Assembly (NCBI RefSeq): GCF_016907975.1
Contig: NZ_JAFBCY010000001.1
Span: 1,054,001-1,118,000, forward strand
Origin: Methylopila capsulata
GTDB taxonomy: Bacteria > Pseudomonadota > Alphaproteobacteria > Rhizobiales > Methylopilaceae
Length of the DNA: 64,000 nucleotides
Reading direction: 5' to 3'
A program made the position numbers and the translations under genes. Below are positions 28,047 through 36,628 of the stretch, one piece after another (position 1 is the first letter of the stretch; each line of letters starts with the position of its first letter). Below the pieces are notes generated by a model. That model was not told where the DNA came from and ran no database searches. It saw only the letters and a program-made list of their open reading frames with translations.

Positions 28047-29417
28047 TCAGTAGGCGAACTCGGAGAACACCGGATCCACGCGGCCGCCCCAGGGGCCGTG
28101 GAACTTCGCGAGCAGCGCGTCGGCGAGGGTGGCCTCGTCCTCGACGACCCGCAGCAGCGGCGCGAGATGGATGCGCTCGTCGTCGCCGAACAGGTTCACC
28201 TTCGCGCGCCGGGCAAGCCCGTCGTCGGCGAGCGCCAACGCGTCGCGGGCGACGTCGAGCGCCGAACGATTGCGGATCCGCGCCTTCAGCCCCTCGCGCG
28301 GAACGTCGTCGCGCAGGCTCTGCCGCTCCTCGGCGGTCCAGTCTTTCACGAGCTCCCAGGCGGCGTCGAGGCTCTGCTGGTCGTAGAGCAGGCCGACCCA
28401 GAACGACGGCAGCGCGCAGATGCGGCCGGTGGGGCCGGAGTCCGCGCCGCGCATCTCGAGGTACCGCTTGAGCCGCACCTCGGGGAAAATGGTGGTGAGG
28501 TGGTTCGACCAATCAGCGACGGTCGCGCGCTCGCCCGGAAGTTGCGGCAGGGTTCCCGCCAGCAGGTCGCGGAAGGAAGCGCCCGCCACGTCGTGGTAAT
28601 GGTCGCCGCGCTTCACGAAGTACATCGGCACGTCGAGCGCGTAGTCGACGTAGCGCTCGAAGCCCATGCCGGCGTCGAACGCCCACGGCAGCATGCCAGC
28701 GCGGTCGTTGTCGGTGTCGCGCCAGATCTCGGAGCGGGCCGAGACGAAGCCGTTCGGCTTGCCTTCGGTGAAGGGCGAGTTCGCGAACAGCGCGGTCGCG
28801 ATCGGCTGCAGCGCTAGGCTCACCCGGAGCTTGTGGACCATGTCGGCTTCGCTGGAGAAGTCGAGGTTCACTTGCACCGTCGAGGTCCGGTACATCATGT
28901 CGAGGCCGCGCGAACCGACCTTCGGCATGTAGCGGGTCATGATGTCGTAGCGGCCCTTGGGCATGACCGGCGTCTCCGCCAGCGTCCACTTCGGGCTCAT
29001 CCCGAGGCCGAGGAAGCCGAGGCCCAGCGGCTCCGCCACCTGCCTCACCTGCGCGAGATGCGCGTGGAGCTCCGAACAGGTCTGGTGGATGGTCTCGAGC
29101 GGCGCGCCCGACAGCTCGAACTGGCCACCCGGCTCCAGGCTGATGGCGCCGCCGCCGGTGACGTCGAACAGGCCGATGATACGGCCGTCCTCCATGATCG
29201 GCTCCCAGCCGAGCAGAAGCTGCATGCCTTCGAGCAGCGCGCGGATGCCGTCCGTCCCCTCATAGGGAACAGGCGAGAGATCTGCGCGGCGGAACGGAAA
29301 CTTCTCGTGCTCGGTGCCGATCCGGAAGCTCTCGGCGGGCTTGGAGCCCGCCTCGAACCACGCGACGAGCTCGTCTCGCGACGTGATGAAGGTCGGATCG
29401 ATCTGGTCGCGTGCCAT
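28047..29417 (-). CDS. gshA: Glutamate-cysteine ligase
   Basis: A 456-residue enzyme of the plant/alphaproteobacterial gamma-glutamylcysteine synthetase type, the first step of glutathione synthesis. Motifs seen: FRIGTEHEKFPF (ATP and Glu site), FDVTGGGAISLEPGGQFELSG, MYRTSTVQVNLDF and MRGADSGPTGRICALPSFW. Full length for the family. No gshB in the window. Confidence 0.95.
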   Translation of the reverse strand: MARDQIDPTFITSRDELVAWFEAGSKPAESFRIGTEHEKFPFRRADLSPVPYEGTDGIRALLEGMQLLLGWEPIMEDGRIIGLFDVTGGGAISLEPGGQFELSGAPLETIHQTCSELHAHLAQVRQVAEPLGLGFLGLGMSPKWTLAETPVMPKGRYDIMTRYMPKVGSRGLDMMYRTSTVQVNLDFSSEADMVHKLRVSLALQPIATALFANSPFTEGKPNGFVSARSEIWRDTDNDRAGMLPWAFDAGMGFERYVDYALDVPMYFVKRGDHYHDVAGASFRDLLAGTLPQLPGERATVADWSNHLTTIFPEVRLKRYLEMRGADSGPTGRICALPSFWVGLLYDQQSLDAAWELVKDWTAEERQSLRDDVPREGLKARIRNRSALDVARDALALADDGLARRAKVNLFGDDERIHLAPLLRVVEDEATLADALLAKFHGPWGGRVDPVFSEFAY

Positions 29418-29493
29418 GTGCGGCTTTCAGCGGAGGAAGGCCGCAGACAGGTAAGGCGTCACGGTTCGGGCGTAAAGGCCGGACGCCGCGGCG

Positions 29494-30198
29494 TCAGGAG
29501 ACGCCGAGCGTGCGGCTCGCCGGGAGCACGACGACCTGCGTGCCGGTGGGCACGCGCTCATAGAGGTCGATGATGTCCTGGTTCAGCATGCGCACGCAGC
29601 CCGACGACATGGCGCGGCCGATCGAGCGCGGCGCGTTGGTGCCGTGGATGCGGTACATGGTGTCGCGGCCGCCCTGGTAGAGGTAGAGCGCGCGCGCGCC
29701 GAGCGGGTTGTCGAGGCCGCCCGGCATGCCGCCGGCCCAGCGCGAATTGAGCTCGGGATCGCGCGAGATCATGTCGGAGGTCGGCGTCCAGGTCGGCCAC
29801 ACGCCCTTGCGCTGGATCGTGGCGCGGCCGTTCCACTCCATGCCCTGCTTGCCGACGCCGACGCCGTAGCGCATCGCGCGGCCGTTCTCGAGCACCAGGT
29901 AGAGCAGGCGCGCTTCGGGGTCGACGACGATGGTGCCCGGCGCTTCGCCCGTCGGATCGGAGATGTTCCGGCGAAGCACGGCCGGATGCAGCATGCGCCA
30001 GTTGATCGCCGGCAGCGGGAACTTCTCGTCCGGCTTCGCGCCGTAGACTTCGTCGTAGTTCGCGCCTTCGGGATCGATGAACGCGCGCACGTCGCTGAGC
30101 GGGTTGCTGGCGCAGGCGGCGAGGCCCAGCGGCAGCAGAGCGACGAAGCCGCGGCGGGTCAGTTTTCCGGGCGCGGCGAGGACGTCGTTACGCGACAT
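29494..30198 (-). CDS. L,D-transpeptidase (YkuD), lipoprotein, copy 1
   Basis: A 234-residue exported protein. The N-terminus carries a twin-arginine-like TRRGFVALLPLG and a lipobox LAACAS, so it is likely a lipoprotein. The YkuD domain (~75-228) has the catalytic motif HGTNAPRSIGRAMSSGCVRM with the Cys nucleophile. It forms 3-3 peptidoglycan cross-links or attaches proteins to the wall. A close paralogue lies directly upstream at 30312-31058. Confidence 0.9.
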   Translation of the reverse strand: MSRNDVLAAPGKLTRRGFVALLPLGLAACASNPLSDVRAFIDPEGANYDEVYGAKPDEKFPLPAINWRMLHPAVLRRNISDPTGEAPGTIVVDPEARLLYLVLENGRAMRYGVGVGKQGMEWNGRATIQRKGVWPTWTPTSDMISRDPELNSRWAGGMPGGLDNPLGARALYLYQGGRDTMYRIHGTNAPRSIGRAMSSGCVRMLNQDIIDLYERVPTGTQVVVLPASRTLGVS

Positions 30199-30311
30199 GG
30201 CATGCAGTCCGTTCGTGAAGCATAGGCCGCGCCTTCAGCCGGAGGCGCCGCCCTGAGCGGGGGAGAAGTCAGACGGTGCGGCGCGCGACGCCGAGCCCGC
30301 GCGCCAGGAGA

Positions 30312-31058
30312 TCAAGAGCGGACCACGACCTTGGTGCCGAGCGGCACGCGCGAGTAGAGATCGATCACGTCCTGATTGAGCATCCGGATGCAGCCCGACG
30401 AGACGGCCTTGCCGATCGAGTAGGGCTCCACCGTGCCGTGGATGCGGAACAGCGTGTCCTTGTCGCCCTGCCACAGCGCCATGGAGCGGGCGCCGAGCGG
30501 GTTGCCGGGGCCGCCCGGCATGCCGTCCTTGTAGGGACGGGCGTGCGGATCGCGCGCCACCATCTCTGCCGGCGGATGCCAGTCGGGCCACTCGAGCTTG
30601 CGGCGGATGTACGCCTGGCCGTTCCAGGCGAAGCCCTCGCGTCCGACGCCGACGCCGTAGCGGATCGCGGTGCCGTCATCCTGGACGAGGTAGAGGAACC
30701 GGGCGTGCGGATCGATCACGATCGTGCCCGGACCCTCGCCCGTATCGTTCGGAACGGTCTGCTTGAGGAACTTCTGGTCAAGCCGGTTGAGGCTCACCGG
30801 CTTCACCGGGAACGGCTCGTCGGCGACGCCGTTCGCGCCGTAGCGCGCCTCGTTCGACGGGCCGGAGCCGAAGTTCGGCAGCGGCGACATCGTCACCGGC
30901 GCGACCGGCGCCGGGGTCGCCGCGAACGGCATCGGGTCGACGGCCGGAAGCGGACGCGACTGGGCGCAAGCGGCCAGCGCCAGCGGCAGCAGGGCGAGCG
31001 CCCCGCGCCGTGTCCAGCGCGCGGCCGAAGCCGAAGTCGATTTAGAAGCAGTGGACAT
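30312..31058 (-). CDS. L,D-transpeptidase (YkuD), lipoprotein, copy 2
   Basis: A 248-residue paralogue of the neighbouring gene. Leader TRRGALALLPLALAACAQ again joins an Arg-Arg motif to a lipobox. A Pro-rich linker (~30-65) is followed by the YkuD domain with HGTVEPYSIGKAVSSGCIRM. The two genes are in tandem, 113 bases apart, from an old duplication. Both share the GPGTIV(V/I)DP segment. Confidence 0.9.
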   Translation of the reverse strand: MSTASKSTSASAARWTRRGALALLPLALAACAQSRPLPAVDPMPFAATPAPVAPVTMSPLPNFGSGPSNEARYGANGVADEPFPVKPVSLNRLDQKFLKQTVPNDTGEGPGTIVIDPHARFLYLVQDDGTAIRYGVGVGREGFAWNGQAYIRRKLEWPDWHPPAEMVARDPHARPYKDGMPGGPGNPLGARSMALWQGDKDTLFRIHGTVEPYSIGKAVSSGCIRMLNQDVIDLYSRVPLGTKVVVRS

Positions 31059-31263
31059 GGGCGGTGTTCTTCGCGCGACTCAAAGCTGACCATGCCGTCG
31101 CAAGCCGACGGCTCCATGACGCCTATACGCCCGTCTACGCACGGACGGCATGCCGAGTTCGCGACCCAGCCGCGATGGCTCCGGACTGCGGCTTTTCGGC
31201 AACGCGATCCGCGCCGCTCTCTCGCCGCCCTCCGAGCGCGAGGTGAACTCTCGACGACTATGG

Positions 31264-31278
31264 TTAACGCGAGGTCAA
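31264..31278. promoter_or_regulatory. CtrA-like motif of uncertain meaning
   Basis: TTAA-CGCGAGG-TCAA followed by C, one base from the CtrA consensus, in the 282-base gap between rsmE and the L,D-transpeptidase gene. It is about 205 bases upstream of the transpeptidase start, far for a direct promoter element. Confidence 0.3.
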
Positions 31279-31340
31279 CATTGGGGTGCGCCCGGGGTAA
31301 CGGACCGCTCGCCTCCGGCCGCAATCGCGATCGGACGCGT

Positions 31341-32084
31341 TCACCCCCGCCCGTCCCCCGCCGCCGCCTGCACCAGCGCAAGCGCGGCGACCGCCGCGGT
31401 GTCGGCGCGCAAGATCCGCGGCCCGAGCGAGATCCGGACGGTCGCGGCGAGACGGACCAGCCGCTCCCGCTCAACCGGATCGAAGCCGCCCTCCGGGCCG
31501 ATCAGGACGGCGAGCGGCCGTCCCGCATGGGGCGCCAGCGCCGCCACCGGATCGGCGATCTCCGCCGCCTCGTCGCAGAACACCAGCGTCCGGCCGGCGT
31601 CCCAGCCGTCGAGCAGCGGATCGAAACCCACGGGGTCGTCGATCTTGGGGACGGAGAGCACGCCGCACTGTTCCGCGGCTTCGACGACGTTGGCGCGCAT
31701 GCGCTCCAGATTGACCCGGCGCGCCTCGGTGCGGCGGGTGATGACTGGGGTGAGCCGCCCCGCCCCCATCTCCACCGCCTTCTGCACCATGTAGTCGAGC
31801 CGGGCGTGCTTCAGCGGGGCGAACAGGTAGACAAGATCGTTCGCGGGCGTCTGGGGCCGCAGCAGCCGCTCGCAGGCGACCGTGACGCGCTTCTTCTCGG
31901 CCGCCGCGATCCGCCCGCCCCATTCGCCGTCGCGGCCGTTGAACAGCAGCAGCCCGTCGCCCGCCGCCATCCGCAGCACGTTGCGGAGGTAGTTCGCCTG
32001 CGCGCCCTCGAGCGCGACCTCGGCGCCCTCGGCCAGATCCGCCTCGACATGGAGCCGCGTGGTGGAGAAATCATAGTCGGCCAT
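31341..32084 (-). CDS. rsmE: 16S rRNA m3U1498 methyltransferase RsmE
   Basis: A 247-residue SPOUT methyltransferase that methylates U1498 of 16S rRNA. The N-terminal PUA-like part has HYLR-type sequence (ANYLRNVLRM). The C-terminal trefoil knot shows AVLIGPEGGFDPVE and LGPRILRADTAAVAAL, the SAM site. I chose the ATG at 32084 (MADYDFSTTRL); the frame to 32168 overlaps the ubiA leader. Divergent from ubiA. Confidence 0.93.
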   Translation of the reverse strand: MADYDFSTTRLHVEADLAEGAEVALEGAQANYLRNVLRMAAGDGLLLFNGRDGEWGGRIAAAEKKRVTVACERLLRPQTPANDLVYLFAPLKHARLDYMVQKAVEMGAGRLTPVITRRTEARRVNLERMRANVVEAAEQCGVLSVPKIDDPVGFDPLLDGWDAGRTLVFCDEAAEIADPVAALAPHAGRPLAVLIGPEGGFDPVERERLVRLAATVRISLGPRILRADTAAVAALALVQAAAGDGRG

Positions 32085-32210
32085 GGCTTTGCTGCGTTCC
32101 GCGGGCTGGCGCGCTCGGCCGGCGCGCGGGGGAAGCGCCGTTCTGACGCGCCCCGTTGTCGCCTTCAAGCCGCTTGACCGAACCGCGCCGATGTCGTGAC
32201 GCTTCCCGCC

Positions 32211-33149
32211 ATGATCGATCGGACCTCATCCGGCGCCGTCGCCGACGCCGCGCCCGCGAACTGGGTGGACACGACCGCCCCCGCGAGCTGGCGGCCGTTC
32301 CTGCGGCTCGCGCGGGCCGATCGGCCGATCGGGGCCTGGCTGCTGTTCTGGCCCTGCGCCTGGTCGGTCGGGCTCGCCGCCGCAGCCGCAGGCTGGAGCG
32401 CGTCGAACCTTCTGCACCTCGCGCTGTTCGCCGTCGGCTCGGTGGCGATGCGCGGCGCCGGCTGCACCTACAACGACCTCGTGGACCGCGACATCGACGC
32501 CAAGGTCGCCCGCACCCGCTCCCGGCCCCTGCCCTCCGGCCAAGTGACGGCGAAGGGCGCCGCGCTGTTCCTCGCGGCCCAGCTCCTCGTCGGCCTGCTC
32601 GTGCTGGTCGCGCTGCCGCCGTTCGCGATCCTCGTCGGCGTCTGCTCGGTGCTGCCGGTCGCGCTCTACCCCTTCATGAAGCGCATCACCTGGTGGCCGC
32701 AGGCGATGCTGGGGGTGTGCTTCGGCTGGGGCGCGCTGATGGGCTGGGCCGCCGCCTTTGAAAGCCTCGGCGCCGCTCCGCTGCTGCTGCATGGCGCGGC
32801 GTTCGTCTGGATCATCGGCTACGACACGATCTACGCCCACCAGGACAAGGAGGACGACGCCCTCGTCGGCGTCGGCTCCACGGCCCTGCTGTTCGGCGAC
32901 CGCACCCGGCCCATCCTCGCCGGCCTCTACGCCGGCGCGGTCGCCCTCCTGGCCCTCGCAGTCCACGCCGCGGGGGGCGGCGCCGTCGCCTACCTCGGCG
33001 TCGCAGCCTTCGCCGCGCACTGCGGCTGGCAGGTGAAGGCGCTCGACATCGCCGACCCGACGCTGTGCCTCAAACTCTTCAAGTCGAACCGCGACGCCGG
33101 CGCCCTGATCTTTCTGGGGCTTCTGGTCGACGCCCTTCTCAGGACGTGA
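32211..33149 (+). CDS. ubiA: 4-hydroxybenzoate polyprenyltransferase UbiA
   Basis: A 312-residue membrane prenyltransferase of ubiquinone synthesis. The two Asp-rich motifs are NDLVDRDID (first) and YAHQDKEDD (second). Eight to nine membrane helices. An N-terminal ~30 residues precede the usual RLARADRPIGAWLL. The ATG at 32211 is used; a GTG at 32196 would add five residues. Followed by a small membrane protein gene and a coq7-like gene, consistent with a ubiquinone cluster. Confidence 0.93.
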   Translation: MIDRTSSGAVADAAPANWVDTTAPASWRPFLRLARADRPIGAWLLFWPCAWSVGLAAAAAGWSASNLLHLALFAVGSVAMRGAGCTYNDLVDRDIDAKVARTRSRPLPSGQVTAKGAALFLAAQLLVGLLVLVALPPFAILVGVCSVLPVALYPFMKRITWWPQAMLGVCFGWGALMGWAAAFESLGAAPLLLHGAAFVWIIGYDTIYAHQDKEDDALVGVGSTALLFGDRTRPILAGLYAGAVALLALAVHAAGGGAVAYLGVAAFAAHCGWQVKALDIADPTLCLKLFKSNRDAGALIFLGLLVDALLRT

Positions 33150-33156
33150 GGACCAC

Positions 33157-33291
33157 ATGACCGATCCCGTCGTGAAGGACCCCCTCCCCCCGGAGCACAA
33201 GCGCTTCGTTCTGCGGCAGGCCGGCCTGCGCCTTTGGATCGCGGCGGCGGTCGTCGTCGCCCTCGGCGTCTGGCTGTTCACCCGCCTCTGA
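33157..33291 (+). CDS. Small single-helix membrane protein between ubiA and coq7
   Basis: A 44-residue protein starting at an ATG with GAGGA five bases upstream. Residues 1-25 are polar (MTDPVVKDPLPPEHKRF); residues ~27-42 form one membrane helix (WIAAAVVVALGVWLF). It begins seven bases after the ubiA stop, so it is probably translated with ubiA. No known family recognised. The spacing and ribosome site support that it is real. Confidence 0.55.
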   Translation: MTDPVVKDPLPPEHKRFVLRQAGLRLWIAAAVVVALGVWLFTRL

Positions 33292-33319
33292 TCATGTCCG
33301 CGCGTCGGCGCTCGCCGCG

Positions 33320-33901
33320 ATGACTGACCTCAGCCTGCGGGACGCGCTCGCCATCAAGCGGATCGTGCGGGTGAACCATGCGGGCGAGTACGGCGCGATC
33401 CGCATCTATGCGGCGCAGATCGCCGTGGCGCGACAGCTGTTCCCCGATATTGCGCCAGCGCTTCGACAGATGCGCGCCGACGAGATCGACCACTGCGCGA
33501 AGTTCTTCGCCGCAATGCCCGCCCGGAATTCGCGGCCCTGCCGCATCATGCAGCTCTGGAGCCTGGGCGGCGTCGTTCTTGGCGTCGCCACGGCCTTGGC
33601 GGGCCGACGCACGATCTGGATCTGCACGGCGGCCGTGGAGGAAACAGTCCATCGCCATCTCGATGACCAACTGCGGTTCCTGGAGGGTCGCGACCCCGAG
33701 TTGCACGCCGTCATTCTCGGCATTCGCGCCGAAGAGCTGGAGCACCTTCGGCATGCGGAGGCGCATCTTGAGGGTGCAACGCCGGACGCCTTCGAGCGAA
33801 GCCTCCGCGCCGGCGTCCGCATGGTGACCGAAAGCCTGATCTGGCTATCGACCTGGGGCGACTCCAGCCGCATGGCGCGAACGCTTCGCGAGACGTCCTG
33901 A
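33320..33901 (+). CDS. coq7: Demethoxyubiquinone hydroxylase family protein (Coq7)
   Basis: A 193-residue di-iron protein. The ligand motifs are RVNHAGEYGAIRIY, RADEIDHC, VEETVHRHLDDQL and EELEHLRHAEAH, matching Coq7/CatA. It hydroxylates the ubiquinone ring at C6 in the penultimate step. Close to ubiA, 29 bases after the small protein gene. Length fits the bacterial Coq7 form. Confidence 0.88.
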   Translation: MTDLSLRDALAIKRIVRVNHAGEYGAIRIYAAQIAVARQLFPDIAPALRQMRADEIDHCAKFFAAMPARNSRPCRIMQLWSLGGVVLGVATALAGRRTIWICTAAVEETVHRHLDDQLRFLEGRDPELHAVILGIRAEELEHLRHAEAHLEGATPDAFERSLRAGVRMVTESLIWLSTWGDSSRMARTLRETS

Positions 33902-33944
33902 CGACCAGGACACGCAGTCATCAGCTCAGGCGTTTGCGGGGCGG

Positions 33945-34022
33945 AACGCCGCGCTGCTTTCGAAAATGGAGGCGCTCGAGGCCTCCGTGGCCTCGACCCA
34001 AGCGGCGGCGGCGGCGTTCTAG
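33945..34022 (+). pseudogene. Decayed copy of the amt 5' end
   Basis: Bases 33945-33998 match amt bases 34908-34961 at 49 of 54 positions. In frame it encodes NAALLSKMEALEASVAST, against NAALLAKIEALEASVALT in Amt. The amt start codon is missing, and the frame ends in TAG at 34020 where Amt has the Tyr of VFYWW. No promoter or start is visible. It appears to be a leftover of a duplication or recombination at the amt locus. Confidence 0.7.
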
Positions 34023-34055
34023 CGTAACGTCGGCCGTCTTCAGTACGGTCGCGGC

Positions 34056-34730
34056 ATGAGCTGCTGCAGCCATTGCCCTTCGCCAGACGCCGGCCCCGGC
34101 GGACCCGCGCAGCGCCGCGTCCTTTGGGCGGCGCTGGCGATCAACGCCGCCATGTTCGTGGTCGAGGTCGCGGCCGGGCTCGCGGCGGGATCCGCCTCGC
34201 TGCAGGCCGACGCTCTGGACTTCCTGGGAGACGCCGCGAACTACGGCGTGAGCCTCGCGGTCGTCGGCCTCGCGATCGGGCTCCGCGCCCGCGCCGCGCA
34301 GCTCAAGGGCCTCACGATGGCCGCCTTCGGGCTGTGGGTCATCGGCGCCGCGGCGTGGCACGGGCTTCACGGCACGCTGCCGGCCGCCGGAACGATGGGC
34401 GTCGTCGGCGCGCTCGCCCTCGCCGCGAACGCCGCCTCCTTCGCCCTGCTCTGGGCCTATCGCGACGGCGACGCCAACATGCGGTCGGCCTGGATCTGCA
34501 CCCGCAACGACGTGGTCGGCAACGTCGCGGTGATGCTCGCAGCCCTCGGCGTGTTCGGCACGGGCACCGGCTGGCCCGACGTCATCGTCGCCGGGATCAT
34601 GGCGGCGCTCGCGCTGCAGGGCGCGGCGGTCGTCCTGCGCCAGGCGAACGCCGAGCTGCGCGCGGCGAAGCGCGACCTGTCGAGCCGGCCCCGGCGCTCC
34701 GGACGGCTGGAGTACCGGCCGAAAGCCTGA
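34056..34730 (+). CDS. CDF-like cation transporter
   Basis: A 224-residue membrane protein with about six helices, shorter than DmeF and lacking the cytoplasmic C-terminal domain. The CDF-type metal motifs are QADALDFLGDAANYG and RSAWICTRNDVVGN. The N-terminus has a Cys/His cluster (MSCCSHCPSP). The likely role is metal efflux, substrate unknown. It lies between the amt fragment and the intact amt gene. Confidence 0.8.
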   Translation: MSCCSHCPSPDAGPGGPAQRRVLWAALAINAAMFVVEVAAGLAAGSASLQADALDFLGDAANYGVSLAVVGLAIGLRARAAQLKGLTMAAFGLWVIGAAAWHGLHGTLPAAGTMGVVGALALAANAASFALLWAYRDGDANMRSAWICTRNDVVGNVAVMLAALGVFGTGTGWPDVIVAGIMAALALQGAAVVLRQANAELRAAKRDLSSRPRRSGRLEYRPKA

Positions 34731-34830
34731 GGCTTCGGACCTCGCTGCCCCTAGGCCGAGCGCCGCAAGACGCGGAACCGCCAAAGCGTTCGCACGCTTC
34801 ACCATTTCTTGATCTTGCCAAGCGTCCGTC

Positions 34831-34846
34831 TGGCACGGCCGCTGCC
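34831..34846 (+). promoter_or_regulatory. Sigma-54 promoter of amt
   Basis: TGGCAC-GGCCG-CTGCC has GG and GC exactly 10 bases apart, as in sigma-54 promoters, and ends 55 bases before the amt ATG. Nitrogen-limited activation by NtrC would be expected; no clear NtrC site was found. Confidence 0.6.
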
Positions 34847-34901
34847 TCTGGAGGCTCGGCCGCCATCCGGCGGCGCGCGACCTGTCCAATGGGGGCCAGA
34901 C

Positions 34902-36236
34902 ATGGAAAACGCCGCACTGCTCGCGAAAATAGAGGCGCTCGAGGCCTCCGTGGCCTTGACCAAGACGGTCAACGCCGAGGTGTTCTACTGGTGGTGCACC
35001 GCCCTGATGATCGCCATCCACGCAGGCTTCCTCGCCTACGAGATGGGCGCCTCGCGCGCGAAGAACGCGCTGGCCTCGGGCCTCAAGAACCTCCTGGCCT
35101 TCGCCTTCCTGGTGCCGACCTTCTACTTCTTCGGCTGGTGGATCTATCTCGCCTTCCCCACGGGCTTCACCGTGTCCGAGGCGTCCTCCGCCGGCGTCGC
35201 CTGGGGCGAGTCCATGGGGCCGAACCTCGGCGACAACGCCTCCGGCATCTTCTGGGCGGCCTTCACGCTGTTCGCCGCCACCACCGCCTCCATCATGTCG
35301 GGCGCCGTGATCGAGCGCATCCGCATGTCGGCCTTCACCATCCTCGCCATCCTGCTCGGCGGCTTCGTCTGGATCCTGGGAGCCTCGTGGGGCTGGCACC
35401 CGGAAGGCTGGCTCACCACCAGCTGGGGCCTGCACGACATCGGCGCCGCCGGCTGCGTGCACATGATCGCGGGCTTCTTCACCCTCGGCGTGCTGATCAA
35501 CCTCGGACCGCGGATCGGGCGCTTCAACGCCGACGGCACGGTCAACCACATCGCCGGCCACAACATGCCGATGTCGCTCATCGGCCTGATGATCATCGTG
35601 ATGGGCTTCTTCGGCTTCCTCGGCGGCTGCATCATCTACAACGGCGGCACGTGGATGACGATCTACAACACGCCGACCACCCTCTCCGCCTTCGCCTTCA
35701 ACACCCTGATGGGCGTCGCCGGCGGCATGATCGGCTCCTACCTCGTCACCCGCGATCCGTTCTGGATGATGTCCGGCGCGCTGATCGGCGTGATCTCCTC
35801 GGCGCCCGGCCTCGACGTCTACTTCCCGGCGCTCGCCTTCCTGATCAGCTTCGTCGGCGGCTGCGTCATCCCGAAGCTCGCGGACATGCTGCTGGTGCGC
35901 TTCAAGATCGACGACGCGGTGGGTGCGGTCGCCGTCCACGGCTTCGGCGGCGTCTGGGGCCTGCTGGCCGCCGGCATCTTCGCCTCCGGCTACCCCAACG
36001 TCAGCGGCCCCGCCGTCTCCTTCAGCGGCCAGCTGATGAGCGTCGTGGTGTTCGCGATCCTCGGCTTCGCGCCCGGTTTCGCGGCGTCCTACGTGCTGAA
36101 GATGCTCGGCCTGCTGCGCACGGACCCCAAGATCGAGCTCGCCGGCCTCGACATCTCGGAAGTGCCGGTCAAGGCCTATCCGGAAGCCTCCACCATCCCG
36201 GCCTTCACCGGCGAGGCGCTGAGCCCCGCCGAGTAA
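34902..36236 (+). CDS. amt: Ammonium transporter Amt
   Basis: A 444-residue channel of the Amt/Rh family. A short N-terminal helix (AKIEALEASVALTK) precedes eleven membrane helices. The pore twin histidines are in AAGCVHMIAG and VAVHGFGGVWG. It moves ammonium/ammonia across the inner membrane. Downstream is a small membrane protein gene instead of the usual glnK, and no glnK is in the window. The sigma-54 promoter upstream fits nitrogen control. Confidence 0.93.
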   Translation: MENAALLAKIEALEASVALTKTVNAEVFYWWCTALMIAIHAGFLAYEMGASRAKNALASGLKNLLAFAFLVPTFYFFGWWIYLAFPTGFTVSEASSAGVAWGESMGPNLGDNASGIFWAAFTLFAATTASIMSGAVIERIRMSAFTILAILLGGFVWILGASWGWHPEGWLTTSWGLHDIGAAGCVHMIAGFFTLGVLINLGPRIGRFNADGTVNHIAGHNMPMSLIGLMIIVMGFFGFLGGCIIYNGGTWMTIYNTPTTLSAFAFNTLMGVAGGMIGSYLVTRDPFWMMSGALIGVISSAPGLDVYFPALAFLISFVGGCVIPKLADMLLVRFKIDDAVGAVAVHGFGGVWGLLAAGIFASGYPNVSGPAVSFSGQLMSVVVFAILGFAPGFAASYVLKMLGLLRTDPKIELAGLDISEVPVKAYPEASTIPAFTGEALSPAE

Positions 36237-36301
36237 CGTCCTGATCCCCGCGCGCGGGCGGCCCGCCCGCGCATCCCATCCATCGTTCCAGGAGATACGC
36301 G

Positions 36302-36475
36302 ATGAACTCCGCTCCGATCACAACCTGGGAAGGGGCCAAGGCCTACTTCACCTTCGCCGACCAGCCAGGCGTGCTGATGGTCATCAGCGCGCTGGCGCTC
36401 GCCGTCTGCGTCGGCACCATCGCCGCGATGATCCGCCACGAGAACGCCTGCGTGCGGAAGGCCAACGGCGCCTGA
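36302..36475 (+). CDS. Small membrane protein downstream of amt
   Basis: A 57-residue protein with one membrane helix at ~27-46 (VLMVISALALAVCVGTIAAM) and a basic C-terminus. ATG follows CCAGGAGATACGCG, a strong ribosome site. It lies 65 bases after amt and before the terminator, so it is probably co-transcribed with amt. No family recognised. A role in Amt assembly or regulation is only a guess from position. Confidence 0.6.
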   Translation: MNSAPITTWEGAKAYFTFADQPGVLMVISALALAVCVGTIAAMIRHENACVRKANGA

Positions 36476-36498
36476 GGCCGTCGACGACCCCTCGAACG

Positions 36499-36534
36499 AA
36501 AAGCGGCGGAGCGCATGGCGCCCCGCCGCTTTTT
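36499..36534 (+). terminator. Terminator of the amt operon
   Basis: Inverted repeat AAAAGCGGCGG / CCGCCGCTTTT with an internal GGCGC/GCGCC-type loop, ending in five Ts. Confidence 0.8.
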
Positions 36535-36628
36535 CATGACCCGCCGCCGCTGTCCATAACGCGACGGCGTCGGTCCCCCTCCCCGCATGGGGGAGGGGGA
36601 AGCGCCCTATTCTCCGAGGTCCGAGCCT

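Noticed and set aside
34073-36244. Plus-strand frame of 723 codons spanning the CDF and amt genes
   Set aside because: It is a different reading frame over two recognised genes, very Arg-rich and without domains.
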